A stretch of DNA of 64,000 nt, taken from Skermania piniformis. Lineage in GTDB: Bacteria > Actinomycetota > Actinomycetes > Mycobacteriales > Mycobacteriaceae. The notes under the pieces are model-generated. The model did no database searches, was not told where the DNA came from, and saw only the letters and a list, made by a program, of their open reading frames with translations. The translations under genes were made by a program, and so were the position numbers. The stretch lies in contig NZ_CP079105.1 of NCBI RefSeq assembly GCF_019285775.1, forward strand, positions 1 through 64,000, written 5' to 3'. Of this stretch, positions 10,413 to 18,645 are shown in pieces. The number at the start of each line of letters is the position of its first letter. The first letter of the stretch is position 1.

Positions 10413-12932
10413 GTGACCGAGACCACGCTGCCCCCCGAAGGGGGAGACCGGATCGAACCGGTCGACATCCAGCAGGAGATGCAGAACTCCTACATCGATT
10501 ACGCGATGAGCGTGATCGTCGGCCGAGCGCTACCGGATGTCCGGGACGGGCTCAAACCGGTGCATCGGCGAATCCTGTACGCGATGTACGACAACGGGTA
10601 CCGGCCCGACCGCGGGTACGTGAAGGCCGCCCGGCCGGTGGCCGACACGATGGGGGCCTATCACCCGCACGGCGACTCGGCGATCTACGACACCTTGGTC
10701 CGGATGGCCCAGCCCTGGTCGCTGCGGTATCCGTTGATCGACGGGCAGGGCAACTTCGGTTCCCGGGGAAACGACGGCGCCGCCGCCATGCGGTACACCG
10801 AATGCCGGCTGACCCCGCTGGCGATGGAGATGCTGCGCGACATCGACGAGGAAACCGTCGATTTCGCGCCGAACTACGACGGCCGTACCCAGGAACCGAC
10901 GGTCCTGCCCGCCCGGGTGCCGAGCCTGTTGATGAACGGCAGCAACGGCATCGCGGTCGGTATGGCGACCAACATCCCGCCGCACAACCTGCGCGAGGTC
11001 GCCGCCGCGATCTACTGGGCGCTGGACAACCACGAGGCGGATGAGGAATCCACACTCGCGGCCTGCATGGAGCGGATCAAGGGGCCGGACTTCCCGACCC
11101 ACGGACTGATCGTCGGCGGTCAGGGCATCCACGATGCCTATTCCACCGGCCGCGGTTCGATCCGGATGCGCGGTGTGGTGGAGATCGAGGAGAACGCGCG
11201 CGGCACCACCCAGATCGTGATCACCGAGCTGCCGTTCCAGGTGAACACCGACAACTTCGTCAACTCCATCGCGGAGCAGGTGAAGGACGCCAAGATCGCC
11301 GGGATCGCGGACATCCACGACGAGTCGTCGGACCGGGTGGGAATGCGGATCGTGGTCACACTGCGCCGGGACGCGGTGGCCAAGGTGGTGCTGAACAACC
11401 TCTACAAGCACACCCAGCTACAAACCAGCTTCGGCGCCAACATGCTGTCGATCGTCGACGGTGTGCCGCGCACGTTGCGCCTCGATCAGATCATCCGGCT
11501 GTATGTCGGCCATCAGCTCGAGGTGATCGTCCGGCGGACGACCTACCGGCTGCGCAAGGCCGAGGAGCGCGCGCACATCCTGCGCGGTCTGGTCAAGGCG
11601 CTCGACGCCCTCGACGAGGTGATCGCGCTGATCCGGCGCTCGCCGGACACCGAGTCCGCGCGCACGGGCCTGATGGAACTGCTCGACATCGACGAGATCC
11701 AGGCGACGGCGATCCTCGATATGCAGTTGCGCCGGCTGTCCGCGTTGGAGCGGCAGCGGATCGTCGATCAGCTGGCCGAGATCGAGCGGGAGATCGAAGA
11801 CTACAAGGACATTCTGGCCAAGCCGGAGCGGCAGCGGGCGATCGTCCGGGACGAGTTGACCGAGATCGTGGACCGGCACGGCGACGATCGGCGGACCCGG
11901 ATCGTGGCCGCCGACGGGGATGTCACCGACGAAGATCTGATCGCCCGCGAAGACGTCGTCGTCACGATCACCGAGACCGGCTATGCCAAGCGCACCAAGA
12001 CCGACCTGTACCGCTCGCAGAAGCGCGGCGGCAAGGGGGTGCAGGGCGCCGGGCTCAAGCAGGACGACATCGTCAAGCACTTCTTCGTCTGTTCCACCCA
12101 CGACTGGATCCTCTTCTTCACCACCAAGGGCCGGGTGTACCGGGCCAAGGCGTACGAGCTGCCCGAAGCGAGTCGAACGGCGCGCGGCCAACATGTGGCA
12201 AACCTGCTGGCATTCCAGCCGGACGAGCGAATCGCCCAGGTGATCCAGATCAAGACCTACGACGACGCGCCATACCTGGTGCTTGCGACGCGCAACGGTC
12301 TGGTGAAGAAGTCGAAGCTGTCGGATTTCGATTCCAACCGCAGCGGCGGCATCGTGGCGATCAACCTGCGCGACACCGACGACGGTAAGAGCGACGAGTT
12401 GGTCGGTGCGGTGCTGTGTTCGGCCGGCGACGACCTGCTGCTGGTGTCGGCGCAAGGGCAGTCGATCCGGTTCGCGGCCACCGACGAAGCGTTGCGGCCG
12501 ATGGGCCGGGCGACGTCCGGGGTGCAGGGAATGCGGTTCAACCCGGACGACGAGCTGCTCTCGTTGAACGTGGTGCACGAGGGTTACCTGCTGGTTGCGA
12601 CCTCTGGTGGGTATGCGAAGCGGACTGCCATCGCGGAGTACGCCTCGCAGGGCCGCGGCGGGAAAGGGGTCCTGACGATCCAGTACGACCGGCGACGTGG
12701 CAGGCTTGTCGGAGCGCTCATCGTGGACGACGACGATGAGCTCTACGCGATCACGTCGGGTGGCGGCGTGATTCGTACGGCGGCCAAGCAGGTACGTCGA
12801 GCCGGGCGGCAGACCAAAGGTGTGCGCTTGATGAACCTCGGGGAGGGCGATACGTTGCTCGCGATCGCCCGCAATGCCGATGAGCCGGACGACGTCCCAG
12901 GAACGCGTGATTCAGGAACGAAGGATTCGTAA
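10413..12932 (+). CDS. gyrA: DNA gyrase subunit A
   Basis: GyrA carries the DNA breakage-reunion activity. The 839-residue protein has the catalytic Tyr in [10 protein letters not shown] (about residue 128) and the C-terminal wrapping domain with the GyrA box in [10 protein letters not shown]. In the quinolone-resistance region the sequence is [11 protein letters not shown], so residue 89 is Ser, as at E. coli position 83, unlike the Ala of Mycobacterium tuberculosis; Asp93 is retained. This predicts a fluoroquinolone-susceptible target. The GTG start at 10413 is preceded by GAAGGGA. The next gene starts immediately after the TAA. Confidence 0.96.
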   Translation: MTETTLPPEGGDRIEPVDIQQEMQNSYIDYAMSVIVGRALPDVRDGLKPVHRRILYAMYDNGYRPDRGYVKAARPVADTMGAYHPHGDSAIYDTLVRMAQPWSLRYPLIDGQGNFGSRGNDGAAAMRYTECRLTPLAMEMLRDIDEETVDFAPNYDGRTQEPTVLPARVPSLLMNGSNGIAVGMATNIPPHNLREVAAAIYWALDNHEADEESTLAACMERIKGPDFPTHGLIVGGQGIHDAYSTGRGSIRMRGVVEIEENARGTTQIVITELPFQVNTDNFVNSIAEQVKDAKIAGIADIHDESSDRVGMRIVVTLRRDAVAKVVLNNLYKHTQLQTSFGANMLSIVDGVPRTLRLDQIIRLYVGHQLEVIVRRTTYRLRKAEERAHILRGLVKALDALDEVIALIRRSPDTESARTGLMELLDIDEIQATAILDMQLRRLSALERQRIVDQLAEIEREIEDYKDILAKPERQRAIVRDELTEIVDRHGDDRRTRIVAADGDVTDEDLIAREDVVVTITETGYAKRTKTDLYRSQKRGGKGVQGAGLKQDDIVKHFFVCSTHDWILFFTTKGRVYRAKAYELPEASRTARGQHVANLLAFQPDERIAQVIQIKTYDDAPYLVLATRNGLVKKSKLSDFDSNRSGGIVAINLRDTDDGKSDELVGAVLCSAGDDLLLVSAQGQSIRFAATDEALRPMGRATSGVQGMRFNPDDELLSLNVVHEGYLLVATSGGYAKRTAIAEYASQGRGGKGVLTIQYDRRRGRLVGALIVDDDDELYAITSGGGVIRTAAKQVRRAGRQTKGVRLMNLGEGDTLLAIARNADEPDDVPGTRDSGTKDS

Positions 12933-14069
12933 GTGAGCACACCGAAGGACGAAACCCGAGGGACGAAGCCGGCGGATCCGTCTACGGGTCGCACCCGTCC
13001 GGCCGAAGCGCCGCAGGCAGCAACCGGTCCGGCAGCGCCGGGGACAGGCGCGTTGCGGCCACCGTCGGGCGGTGCGCCGCCGGACGGTGATCCGGGGCGA
13101 GCGGCACCACCGCCCCGGCCCCCCGCAAGTGCGTCGCGTCCGGGTTCCGGCGCCCCGCCGACCGGACAGGGTCGCGCCGTTCCACCACCGCGACCGCCGG
13201 CCGGGGCTCCGCCGCCGAAGGCCGGGGAGCGCGCGCAACCGCGCCCGACGCAAGCCGGGCCGGCCGTCGACCGCGGGGCACCGCCCCGCACGCCGCCGCC
13301 GGGCGGCCGGGACGGTGGGCCTACTCCGCCCTGGCAACGCGGCCCACAGCGGGAACCGCAATCCAACGTCGCGCGGCCGGGACAGCCGCCGGCATCGCTG
13401 CCGCCGACCGCTCCGGCTGCGGGCGGCCCCGGGCCGGCCCCGGTGAAGCGGGTCGCGGGGCCGAACCGGATCGCGCCGTCGGATCGGACTGCGGCGGATC
13501 TGGCCGCGAAAAATGCTCGTCGGCAAGAGATTGCGGTGCGCAGCGCGGTGATCGACGGGCCCACCCGCAAGGTCGCCCGGCCGGAGCTGGCCAAGGACAT
13601 GCCGGACCTCTCCGAGGTACGGCACCCGTCCACACCCGACGGGGCGCCGCCCGCGACCGGCGCGGCGCCGCAGGTCGTCGGGGCGGTGGTAGCGGTGGAA
13701 GGCGCAGCGATCGGCGGACTGCGGGCAGCGGTACAGATCCGCAAGATCGACCCCTGGTCGATGCTCAAGGTGTCGCTGGTGATCTCGGTGGCGTTGTTCT
13801 TCGTCTGGATGGTCGCCGTCGGCCTGCTCTATCTGGTGCTGGATGGCATGGGGGTGTGGGCTCGGCTGAATAACGCCTTCACCGACATCGTCTCCACCAG
13901 CAGCTCGGACGGCATCATCAGTGCGGGGCAGGTGTTCGGCTATTCGGCGGTGGTCGGCCTGATCAACGTCGTGCTGGTGACCGCGCTGGCGACGATCGGT
14001 TCGTTCATCTACAACCAGTGCTCGGACCTGGTCGGCGGCGTCGAAGTGCAGCTGGCCGACCCGGACTAG
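12933..14069 (+). CDS. DUF3566 membrane protein
   Basis: This is the actinobacterial DUF3566 protein normally found directly downstream of gyrA. Of its 378 residues, the first 250 or so are low-complexity, rich in Pro, Ala, Arg and Gly and probably disordered. The C-terminal part holds two membrane segments (VSLVISVALFFVWMVAVGLLY and, later, VFGYSAVVGLINVVLVTALA) within the DUF3566 domain, which ends QLADPD. The function is not established. The GTG start is the base after the gyrA stop codon, so the two are almost certainly co-transcribed. The disordered segment is long compared with the folded domain. Confidence 0.85.
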   Translation: MSTPKDETRGTKPADPSTGRTRPAEAPQAATGPAAPGTGALRPPSGGAPPDGDPGRAAPPPRPPASASRPGSGAPPTGQGRAVPPPRPPAGAPPPKAGERAQPRPTQAGPAVDRGAPPRTPPPGGRDGGPTPPWQRGPQREPQSNVARPGQPPASLPPTAPAAGGPGPAPVKRVAGPNRIAPSDRTAADLAAKNARRQEIAVRSAVIDGPTRKVARPELAKDMPDLSEVRHPSTPDGAPPATGAAPQVVGAVVAVEGAAIGGLRAAVQIRKIDPWSMLKVSLVISVALFFVWMVAVGLLYLVLDGMGVWARLNNAFTDIVSTSSSDGIISAGQVFGYSAVVGLINVVLVTALATIGSFIYNQCSDLVGGVEVQLADPD

Positions 14070-14077
14070 CAGCGGTT

Positions 14078-14107
14078 TTGTCTCGGATCGGGAGGCTCGG
14101 GTACGCT
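14078..14107 (+). promoter_or_regulatory. Promoter for tRNA-Ile (and probably tRNA-Ala)
   Basis: TTGTCT (14078-14083) and TACGCT (14102-14107) are separated by 18 bp and end 19 bp before the tRNA-Ile 5' end, a suitable housekeeping promoter. Confidence 0.55.
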
Positions 14108-14126
14108 GACAACTCGGTTCGAGCAA

Positions 14127-14200
14127 GGGCCTATAGCTCAGGCGGTTAGAGCGCTTCGCTGATAACGAAGAGGTCGGAGGTTCAAGTCCTCCTAGGCCCA
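14127..14200 (+). tRNA. tRNA-Ile (GAT)
   Basis: A complete cloverleaf: acceptor GGGCCTA pairs with TAGGCCC, anticodon loop CTGATAA gives GAT, and the T-arm is GGAGGTTCAAGTCCTCC. The discriminator is A at 14200; a full CCA is not encoded. In mycobacteria-like genomes this tRNA also follows gyrA. Confidence 0.96.
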
Positions 14201-14240
14201 CCCATTCGACCGACGATCGCGACTTGTTCGCGAATCGCCC

Positions 14241-14316
14241 GGGGCCGTAGCTCAATTGGCAGAGCACTGCCTTTGCAAGGCAGGGGTTAGGGGTTCGATT
14301 CCCCTCGGCTCCACCA
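14241..14316 (+). tRNA. tRNA-Ala (TGC)
   Basis: Cloverleaf with acceptor GGGGCCG pairing with CGGCTCC (one G-T pair), anticodon loop with TGC, and T-arm GGGGTTCGATTCCCC. The 3' CCA is encoded (14314-14316). It lies 40 bp after tRNA-Ile and is probably co-transcribed with it. No rRNA genes flank the pair. Confidence 0.96.
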
Positions 14317-14384
14317 GATCGTCGTTGTTCACACCGGCGACATTCCCGGCCCACGCACCCGCTGCTCGGCCCGGTTGGACGAGA

Positions 14385-15221
14385 TCAGCGGTAGGCGGCG
14401 TCGGTCCACAGGTGCAGGAGCGCGTAGGAGCGGTAGGGCGCCCAGGCCGGTGACCGGGCCGCTGCCGCTTTCCGGTCGAGACCGAGTGCCCGGCGGGCGA
14501 CCAGATCACCGGGCGCGAACGTGTCGGGGTCGTGGAGTGCCCGAACCAGCAGGTAATCGGCGGTCCAGGGGCCGATGCCGGGGATGTCGAGCAACAGCCG
14601 GCGGGCATCCGCGGCGGGAACGCCGTGCAGCAGTGTGCCCTGGGCCCAGAGTCTGGACACCTCGTGCAGGGTTCGTGCCCGGGCGCGGGTGAGACCGGCA
14701 CACTGTTGAATCTCCGCCGGCCCGAGCCGGGCGAGGGCCGCGGCGACCGGGAAGGCACCGAGTTCGGCGTACCTGTTTCCGTAGGCGGTGACGAGGCGGC
14801 TCGCGAAGGTGCGCGCGGCGGCGAGGGAGACCTGTTGGCCGATCACCGCCGCGGCGACGGCCTCGAACTCGTCGGGATAGCCGATCAGGCGCAGCCCCGG
14901 CCGGCGGGCGATCAGTGGCGCGAGAACCGGGTCGGCGGCGAGCTTTCGGTCGACGAGCGCGGTGTCCGTGTCGAGGTCGAACCATCGACGGATCAGCGCC
15001 GCGACAGGTGCGGGGTCATCGACGCTCGGGTCGGTGACCGCCGTCAGCCCGCCGGGGTCGAGGGTGATCGTGACGAGCGCCGGCTCGCCGTCGATGGTGA
15101 GGATGCGCCGGTAGGTGGTGCCGTCGAGCTCTTCGGCGCCGGGGATCGCGTGGGCGGCCAGCATGGCGAGCGCGGCCCGGTGGTGGAACGGCCCATGCGC
15201 ATCGACGCGGATGATGCTCAT
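14385..15221 (-). CDS. alkA: DNA-3-methyladenine glycosylase II (AlkA)
   Basis: AlkA excises alkylated bases such as 3-methyladenine to start base-excision repair. The 278-residue protein begins MSIIRVDAHGPF, has an AlkA N-terminal domain, and carries the helix-hairpin-helix LLLDIPGIGPWTADYLLVRAL followed by the Asp-containing FAPGDLVARRALG that supplies the catalytic aspartate. Its ATG overlaps the tag stop by 4 nt. It is the last gene of a seven-gene minus-strand operon headed by a sigma factor. In many actinobacteria AlkA is fused to Ada; here it stands alone. Confidence 0.92.
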   Translation of the reverse strand: MSIIRVDAHGPFHHRAALAMLAAHAIPGAEELDGTTYRRILTIDGEPALVTITLDPGGLTAVTDPSVDDPAPVAALIRRWFDLDTDTALVDRKLAADPVLAPLIARRPGLRLIGYPDEFEAVAAAVIGQQVSLAAARTFASRLVTAYGNRYAELGAFPVAAALARLGPAEIQQCAGLTRARARTLHEVSRLWAQGTLLHGVPAADARRLLLDIPGIGPWTADYLLVRALHDPDTFAPGDLVARRALGLDRKAAAARSPAWAPYRSYALLHLWTDAAYR

Positions 15222-15829
15222 GCCGGCCAGATGCCGGAGCTGCCGCGCCGGTGCGAGCCGAGCAGGTGGGTGTCGATGATCCCGATCGCCTCCATCAGAG
15301 CGAACATCGTGGTCGGCCCGACGAACCTGAACCCGCGGCGGCGGAGCTCCTCGGCCAAGGCGACGGACTCGGGCGAGGTGGTGGGGATGTCCTCGAGCCG
15401 GCGTGGTCGGGGTGTCGACGCCGGCTGGAACGACCAGATCAACGCCGCCAGGCCCCCATCGTCTCGCAGCTCCACGGTGGCGCGGGCGTTGCCGATCGTG
15501 GCGACGATCTTCTGCCGGTTGCGGACGATGCCGGGATCGGCGAGGAGGCGTTCGATGTCGCGATCGCCGTATCCGGCGATGCGGTCGGGGTCGAAGTCGT
15601 GGAACGCGGCCCGGAACGCGGGGCGCTTGCGCAGGATGGTGGCCCAGGACAGGCCGGCTTGGAATCCTTCGAGGCTGACCCGCTCGAACACCCCACGTTC
15701 GTCGGTGACCGGCATGCCCCACTCGGTGTCGTAATAGTCGCGCAGCAGCGGGTCGACCGCGGCCCACCCGGGGCGGGTGAGTCCGTCGTCGCCGATGACG
15801 ACGCCGGGGTCGGCAGCGGGTTCGGTCAT
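15218..15829 (-). CDS. tag: DNA-3-methyladenine glycosylase I (Tag), degenerate zinc site
   Basis: Tag removes 3-methyladenine from DNA. The 203-residue protein shows the family signatures DTEWGMPVTDERGVFE, LEGFQAGLSWATIL and RRRGFRFVGPTTMF. The zinc ligands known from E. coli Tag (Cys4, His17, His175, Cys179) are mostly missing: the N-terminal Cys is not present, the His before DTEWG is Tyr, and the last Cys is Ser in THLLGSH. The fold may be stabilised without zinc, as part of a divergent subfamily. The ATG (MTEPAADPG) overlaps the alkB stop by 4 nt; alkA overlaps its own stop. Confidence 0.88.
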   Translation of the reverse strand: MTEPAADPGVVIGDDGLTRPGWAAVDPLLRDYYDTEWGMPVTDERGVFERVSLEGFQAGLSWATILRKRPAFRAAFHDFDPDRIAGYGDRDIERLLADPGIVRNRQKIVATIGNARATVELRDDGGLAALIWSFQPASTPRPRRLEDIPTTSPESVALAEELRRRGFRFVGPTTMFALMEAIGIIDTHLLGSHRRGSSGIWPA

Positions 15830-16494
15830 CCGGTGAGTCCGGTCATGCGTGTGGTGATATTGATTCGCCCGCGGTCCAGGCCGCAGCCGTCGGGGGCGGT
15901 GCCGGGGTGGATCCGGGTGACACCGTGGTAGGCGAGGCGGGCGGCGCCGCCGAAGACGAACAGGTCGCCGGAGCGTAACCGGAGGTCGGTGTAGGGCTTG
16001 CCGCGGTTCTCGGTATTGCCGAACCGGAAGGTGCATGCGTCGCCGATGGACAGCGAGACGACCGGCGCCGGCGAGCGTTCGTCCTTGTCCTGGTGCATGC
16101 CCATGCGCGCGGTGTCGTCGTAGTAGTTCACCAGCGCGGTGTCCGGCGTGTAGGTCTCGGCATCGGTGTCGCGGTAGCCGGTTTCACGCAGCGCGCGGCG
16201 GCCGAGCCGGACCATCCAATCGGGGAACGGCAGCACCCGGGCGCCGTTGACGTCGGTGGCCTCGCGCGTGTACTTGTACGGTTGCCAGTGCCAGCCCAGA
16301 CACACGGTGCGCACCGACATCTCGTGTCCGCGGACCTTGGCGGCACGGATCGGCACCGGCCCGCCGGCCCATTCGCGGAACCGGCCGACGATCCAGCTCT
16401 GCTGGTCGAGCGTGAGCCAGCCCGGCACCAGCACCGCGCCGGGGCCGGGCTCGCTGGGGTCGAGTGGTTCGATCTCGGGGCCGAACAGCATCAT
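15826..16494 (-). CDS. alkB: AlkB-like 2-oxoglutarate/Fe(II) DNA dioxygenase
   Basis: AlkB oxidatively demethylates 1-methyladenine and 3-methylcytosine in DNA. The 222-residue protein has the iron ligands H-x-D in GMHQDKDE and a later His in LAYHGVTRIHPG, and the 2-oxoglutarate-binding RINITTR near the C-terminus. VNYYDDTARMGMHQD and FGGAARLAYHGV are typical of actinobacterial AlkB. The ATG at 16494 overlaps the upstream Ada-domain gene stop by 4 nt (a second ATG follows immediately). Confidence 0.92.
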   Translation of the reverse strand: MMLFGPEIEPLDPSEPGPGAVLVPGWLTLDQQSWIVGRFREWAGGPVPIRAAKVRGHEMSVRTVCLGWHWQPYKYTREATDVNGARVLPFPDWMVRLGRRALRETGYRDTDAETYTPDTALVNYYDDTARMGMHQDKDERSPAPVVSLSIGDACTFRFGNTENRGKPYTDLRLRSGDLFVFGGAARLAYHGVTRIHPGTAPDGCGLDRGRINITTRMTGLTG

Positions 16495-16769
16495 GACCCG
16501 GCCCTCGGATCGGTGCCGATCCGATCCTGCTTCCATGCTCGGTAGCGGTCTTTGCAGCAGGTGCCGCAAGGGCGGTAGCCGGCTGCGACGGCGGTGGCCT
16601 CGTCGGCGAAGAACACCCGGTTGCGCACATACCCGCCCTTGGCGATCGCGCGGAGCGCCGCCGGGCAGTCGAGGCGGCCGTAGATCTTTCCGCCCCGGTG
16701 GCCGCCCCAGGTGCCCCCGACCGGAGATGCGTAGCGGCGGCCGTCCGGGCCGGTGAGCCAGTACCTCAT
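16491..16769 (-). CDS. Stand-alone Ada-type zinc-binding domain protein, methyl-acceptor Cys absent
   Basis: This 92-residue protein corresponds to the N-terminal metal-binding domain of Ada with no AraC or methyltransferase part. It matches at VRNRVFFADEATAVAAGYRPCGTCC. Ada has four zinc cysteines in GIFCRPSC and RPCKRC. Here the first motif reads KIYGRLDC, so the position of the methyl-accepting Cys38 is Gly31, the second Cys is kept (Cys35), and the last pair is kept (Cys68, Cys71, with an additional Cys72). His24 might replace the lost ligand. It cannot accept a methyl group as Ada does, so a structural, DNA-binding or regulatory role is more likely. It is embedded by 4-nt overlaps between the 2OG oxygenase and alkB genes. 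Confidence 0.85.
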   Translation of the reverse strand: MRYWLTGPDGRRYASPVGGTWGGHRGGKIYGRLDCPAALRAIAKGGYVRNRVFFADEATAVAAGYRPCGTCCKDRYRAWKQDRIGTDPRAGS

Positions 16770-17518
16770 GCGGCGTCGTGGAAGACGAGGGCGAGGGTGT
16801 GCCGCTCGCCGGAACGGATCGCGGAGACGCCGTGCCGCACGGGCGCAGCGGACCAGCCACGGGCGGATTTCACCGGACGGTCACGGGTGGTAAACACATA
16901 GCCGTGGCCGTGCGGCAGCAGGGTGGCGGTGCCGCGGGATTGGGCGCGGGGACGCTGCTCGAGCAGCAGGAACTCGCCGCCGGTGTGATCCACGCCGGGC
17001 TCGTTCAGGTTGACGACCACTTGAAGCGGGAACACGAGGTCGCCGTAGAGGTCGCGGTGCAGCGCGTTCCAGTCCTTCTCGCCGTACTTCAGCAAGATCG
17101 CCGTCGACTTCGTCTGTCCGGCTTCGTGGCACATGTCCAGCCACTCGTCCAGCGTGTCCGGCCACGGAGTTTCCCGGCCGAGTTTGGTCCACCAGTCCCG
17201 GGCGATGGGCAGTAGCCGCGGATACAGCGCCTGCTTCAGCCGTTCGATCGGCTCCGGGTAGGGGGCGTGGAAGTACCGGTACCGGCCCTCGCCGAAGCGA
17301 TGGCGGCCCATGGTGATCGTGCTACGGAACAGCTCGTCATCGGCGTAGGCATCGCGCAGCGCCACGGTCTCCGCGTGTGTGAGGAGCTGCGGCAACAGCG
17401 CGCCCCCGTACTCGTCGACCTCCTCGGTCACCGCCGCCCAGTCCGCCGACTCGACCCGCTCGCGCCACGGGTCGACCGGCTGGTGAACCTTCTTCCCGGT
17501 GCTGTTCGCCAGGGTCAT
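16766..17518 (-). CDS. 2OG-Fe(II) oxygenase, Oxygenase-NA family (PF09859-like)
   Basis: A 250-residue 2-oxoglutarate/iron oxygenase of the family described as acting on damaged DNA. The conserved run is CHEAGQTKSTAILLKYGEKDWNALHRD by pieces: CHEAGQ, then LLKYG, then LHRDLYGDLVFPLQ with the H-x-D iron ligands, TGGEFLLLEQRPRAQSR, and a distal RHGVSAIRSGERHTL with the third ligand and an Arg for 2-oxoglutarate. The N-terminal 80 residues resemble homologues found beside ada in other bacteria. Its substrate is not known with certainty. It overlaps both neighbours by 4 nt. It is distinct from the AlkB encoded two genes downstream. Confidence 0.85.
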   Translation of the reverse strand: MTLANSTGKKVHQPVDPWRERVESADWAAVTEEVDEYGGALLPQLLTHAETVALRDAYADDELFRSTITMGRHRFGEGRYRYFHAPYPEPIERLKQALYPRLLPIARDWWTKLGRETPWPDTLDEWLDMCHEAGQTKSTAILLKYGEKDWNALHRDLYGDLVFPLQVVVNLNEPGVDHTGGEFLLLEQRPRAQSRGTATLLPHGHGYVFTTRDRPVKSARGWSAAPVRHGVSAIRSGERHTLALVFHDAA

Positions 17519-18093
17519 GCGGCGGCCTCCAGCTCCAACAGGGCCGTCTTGGCCGCCAGCCCGCCGATGTAGCCGCCGAGCGACCCGTCGCTGCGCAGCA
17601 CGCGGTGACAGGGCACCACGACGGGGAGCGGGTTGGTCGCGCAGGCGGTGCCGACCGCCCGGACCGCCTTGGGGTTGCCGACCAGCTCGGCCATCTCCTT
17701 GTAACTGCGGGTCCGGCCGTACTCGATCTCGGGCAGGTGCTCCTGCAGCAGCCGGCGAAACCCGTGCGAAAGCGACAGATCCAGGTCGAGGTCGAAGACC
17801 TTGCGCTTGTGGGCGAAGTACTCGTCCAGCTCACGCGCGGCGGGCTCGAGCTGCTTCGGGGACCGCAGAATGCGGGGGCTGACCCGCACGGCCAGACTCT
17901 CCAGCACCCGATCATGGTTTTCGACCGCATAGGCGACCCGGACCAGCCCCTTCGGCGTGGCCGCGAGCAGCAGCGTCCCGACCGGACTGTCCACCGTCGT
18001 GTACGCCACGTCGAGGAGGCCCTCGGCCTGCGCGGCAGCTTCCAGTCGGCGATGTAGCGCGGCAATGGTCTCGTCGATGTTCGTGCCGTTCAT
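17515..18093 (-). CDS. ogt: Methylated-DNA--protein-cysteine methyltransferase (first paralogue)
   Basis: Transfers the methyl group from O6-methylguanine to its own cysteine. The 192-residue protein has the active-site PCHRVL in VVVPCHRVLRSDGSLGGY and the upstream helix-turn-helix region SYKEMAELVGNPKAVRAVG. The ATG at 18093 (MNGTNIDETI) follows AAGGAG at good distance and overlaps the sigma-factor stop by 4 nt. A sigma factor translationally coupled to a methyltransferase gene recurs in actinobacteria, but the pair is poorly characterised. A second paralogue lies upstream of the sigma factor. Confidence 0.92.
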   Translation of the reverse strand: MNGTNIDETIAALHRRLEAAAQAEGLLDVAYTTVDSPVGTLLLAATPKGLVRVAYAVENHDRVLESLAVRVSPRILRSPKQLEPAARELDEYFAHKRKVFDLDLDLSLSHGFRRLLQEHLPEIEYGRTRSYKEMAELVGNPKAVRAVGTACATNPLPVVVPCHRVLRSDGSLGGYIGGLAAKTALLELEAAA

Positions 18094-18605
18094 GATGGTG
18101 CTCCTTGCACGTGAGCGCCCGGATAATTCTTTCTGAGCTTCTTCAGGCCGTCGGCCGACGCTCGTCGGGCCGCGTCGACGGTGCCGCCGAGGATGCCGGC
18201 GATCTCCGCGTACGACATCCCGGCCAGGTAGCGGAAGGTGATCGCCTGCCGCTGCTTGTCCGGCAGCCGGCCGACGAACTCCCACACATCGGTGTCGTTC
18301 GCACCGGGGATCCCCAGCGCGGTCGGCGTCTCGGGCAGTGTCTCGACCGGCAGCGGGTTGCGTTTCGCGGCCCGGTGCACATCGATCGCCTTGCGGCGGG
18401 CGATGGTCACCAGCCAGGCTTCGACGTTCGCCGTGTCCGGAAGCTCCGGGTAGGCGCGCATCGCGGCCAGGAACGTCTCCGACCAGGCATCCTCTGCGTC
18501 ATGCACCCCAGGGCCGGGTACGCCGAGGACGGTGCGGCAGACGCGCAGCACGGTGACGCCGTGCTGCGCGACGACGGCCTCGAACGGTTGCTTCATCATC
18601 GTCAT
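18090..18605 (-). CDS. ECF-type RNA polymerase sigma factor heading the alkylation-repair operon
   Basis: A 171-residue two-domain sigma factor. Region 2 spans about residues 30-85 (VHDAEDAWSETFLAAMRAYP, then VEAWLVTIARRKAIDVHRA), and region 4 spans about 107-165 (VGRLPDKQRQAITFRYLAGM, SYAEIAGILGGTVDAARR). There is no C-terminal extension and no adjacent anti-sigma gene. It is translationally coupled by ATGA overlaps to ogt and five further repair genes, so it probably controls them and itself. Its own ATG lies six bases after the -10 part of a motif also found before ogt2, implying a leaderless, autoregulated transcript. Confidence 0.88.
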   Translation of the reverse strand: MTMMKQPFEAVVAQHGVTVLRVCRTVLGVPGPGVHDAEDAWSETFLAAMRAYPELPDTANVEAWLVTIARRKAIDVHRAAKRNPLPVETLPETPTALGIPGANDTDVWEFVGRLPDKQRQAITFRYLAGMSYAEIAGILGGTVDAARRASADGLKKLRKNYPGAHVQGAPS

Positions 18606-18611
18606 CTCATC

Positions 18612-18642
18612 GAATACGGCTCAGGTGACTCTGTCGTGAGAC
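18612..18642 (-). promoter_or_regulatory. Putative ECF promoter of the sigma-ogt-...-alkA operon
   Basis: On the minus strand GTCTCACG (forward 18635-18642) is followed after 16 bp by CGTATTC (forward 18612-18618), then six bases to the sigma-factor ATG. The same two blocks with the same spacing precede ogt2. Transcription would start at or next to the ATG. Confidence 0.65.
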
Positions 18643-18645
18643 CCA

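Noticed and set aside
14127-14316. tRNA-Ile/tRNA-Ala pair as part of an rRNA operon spacer
   Set aside because: No 16S or 23S sequence flanks the pair; a protein gene lies on each side.
14532-15734. 400-residue plus-strand frame opposite alkA and tag
   Set aside because: Both minus-strand genes have clear catalytic motifs and 4-nt coupled starts; the plus-strand frame has none.
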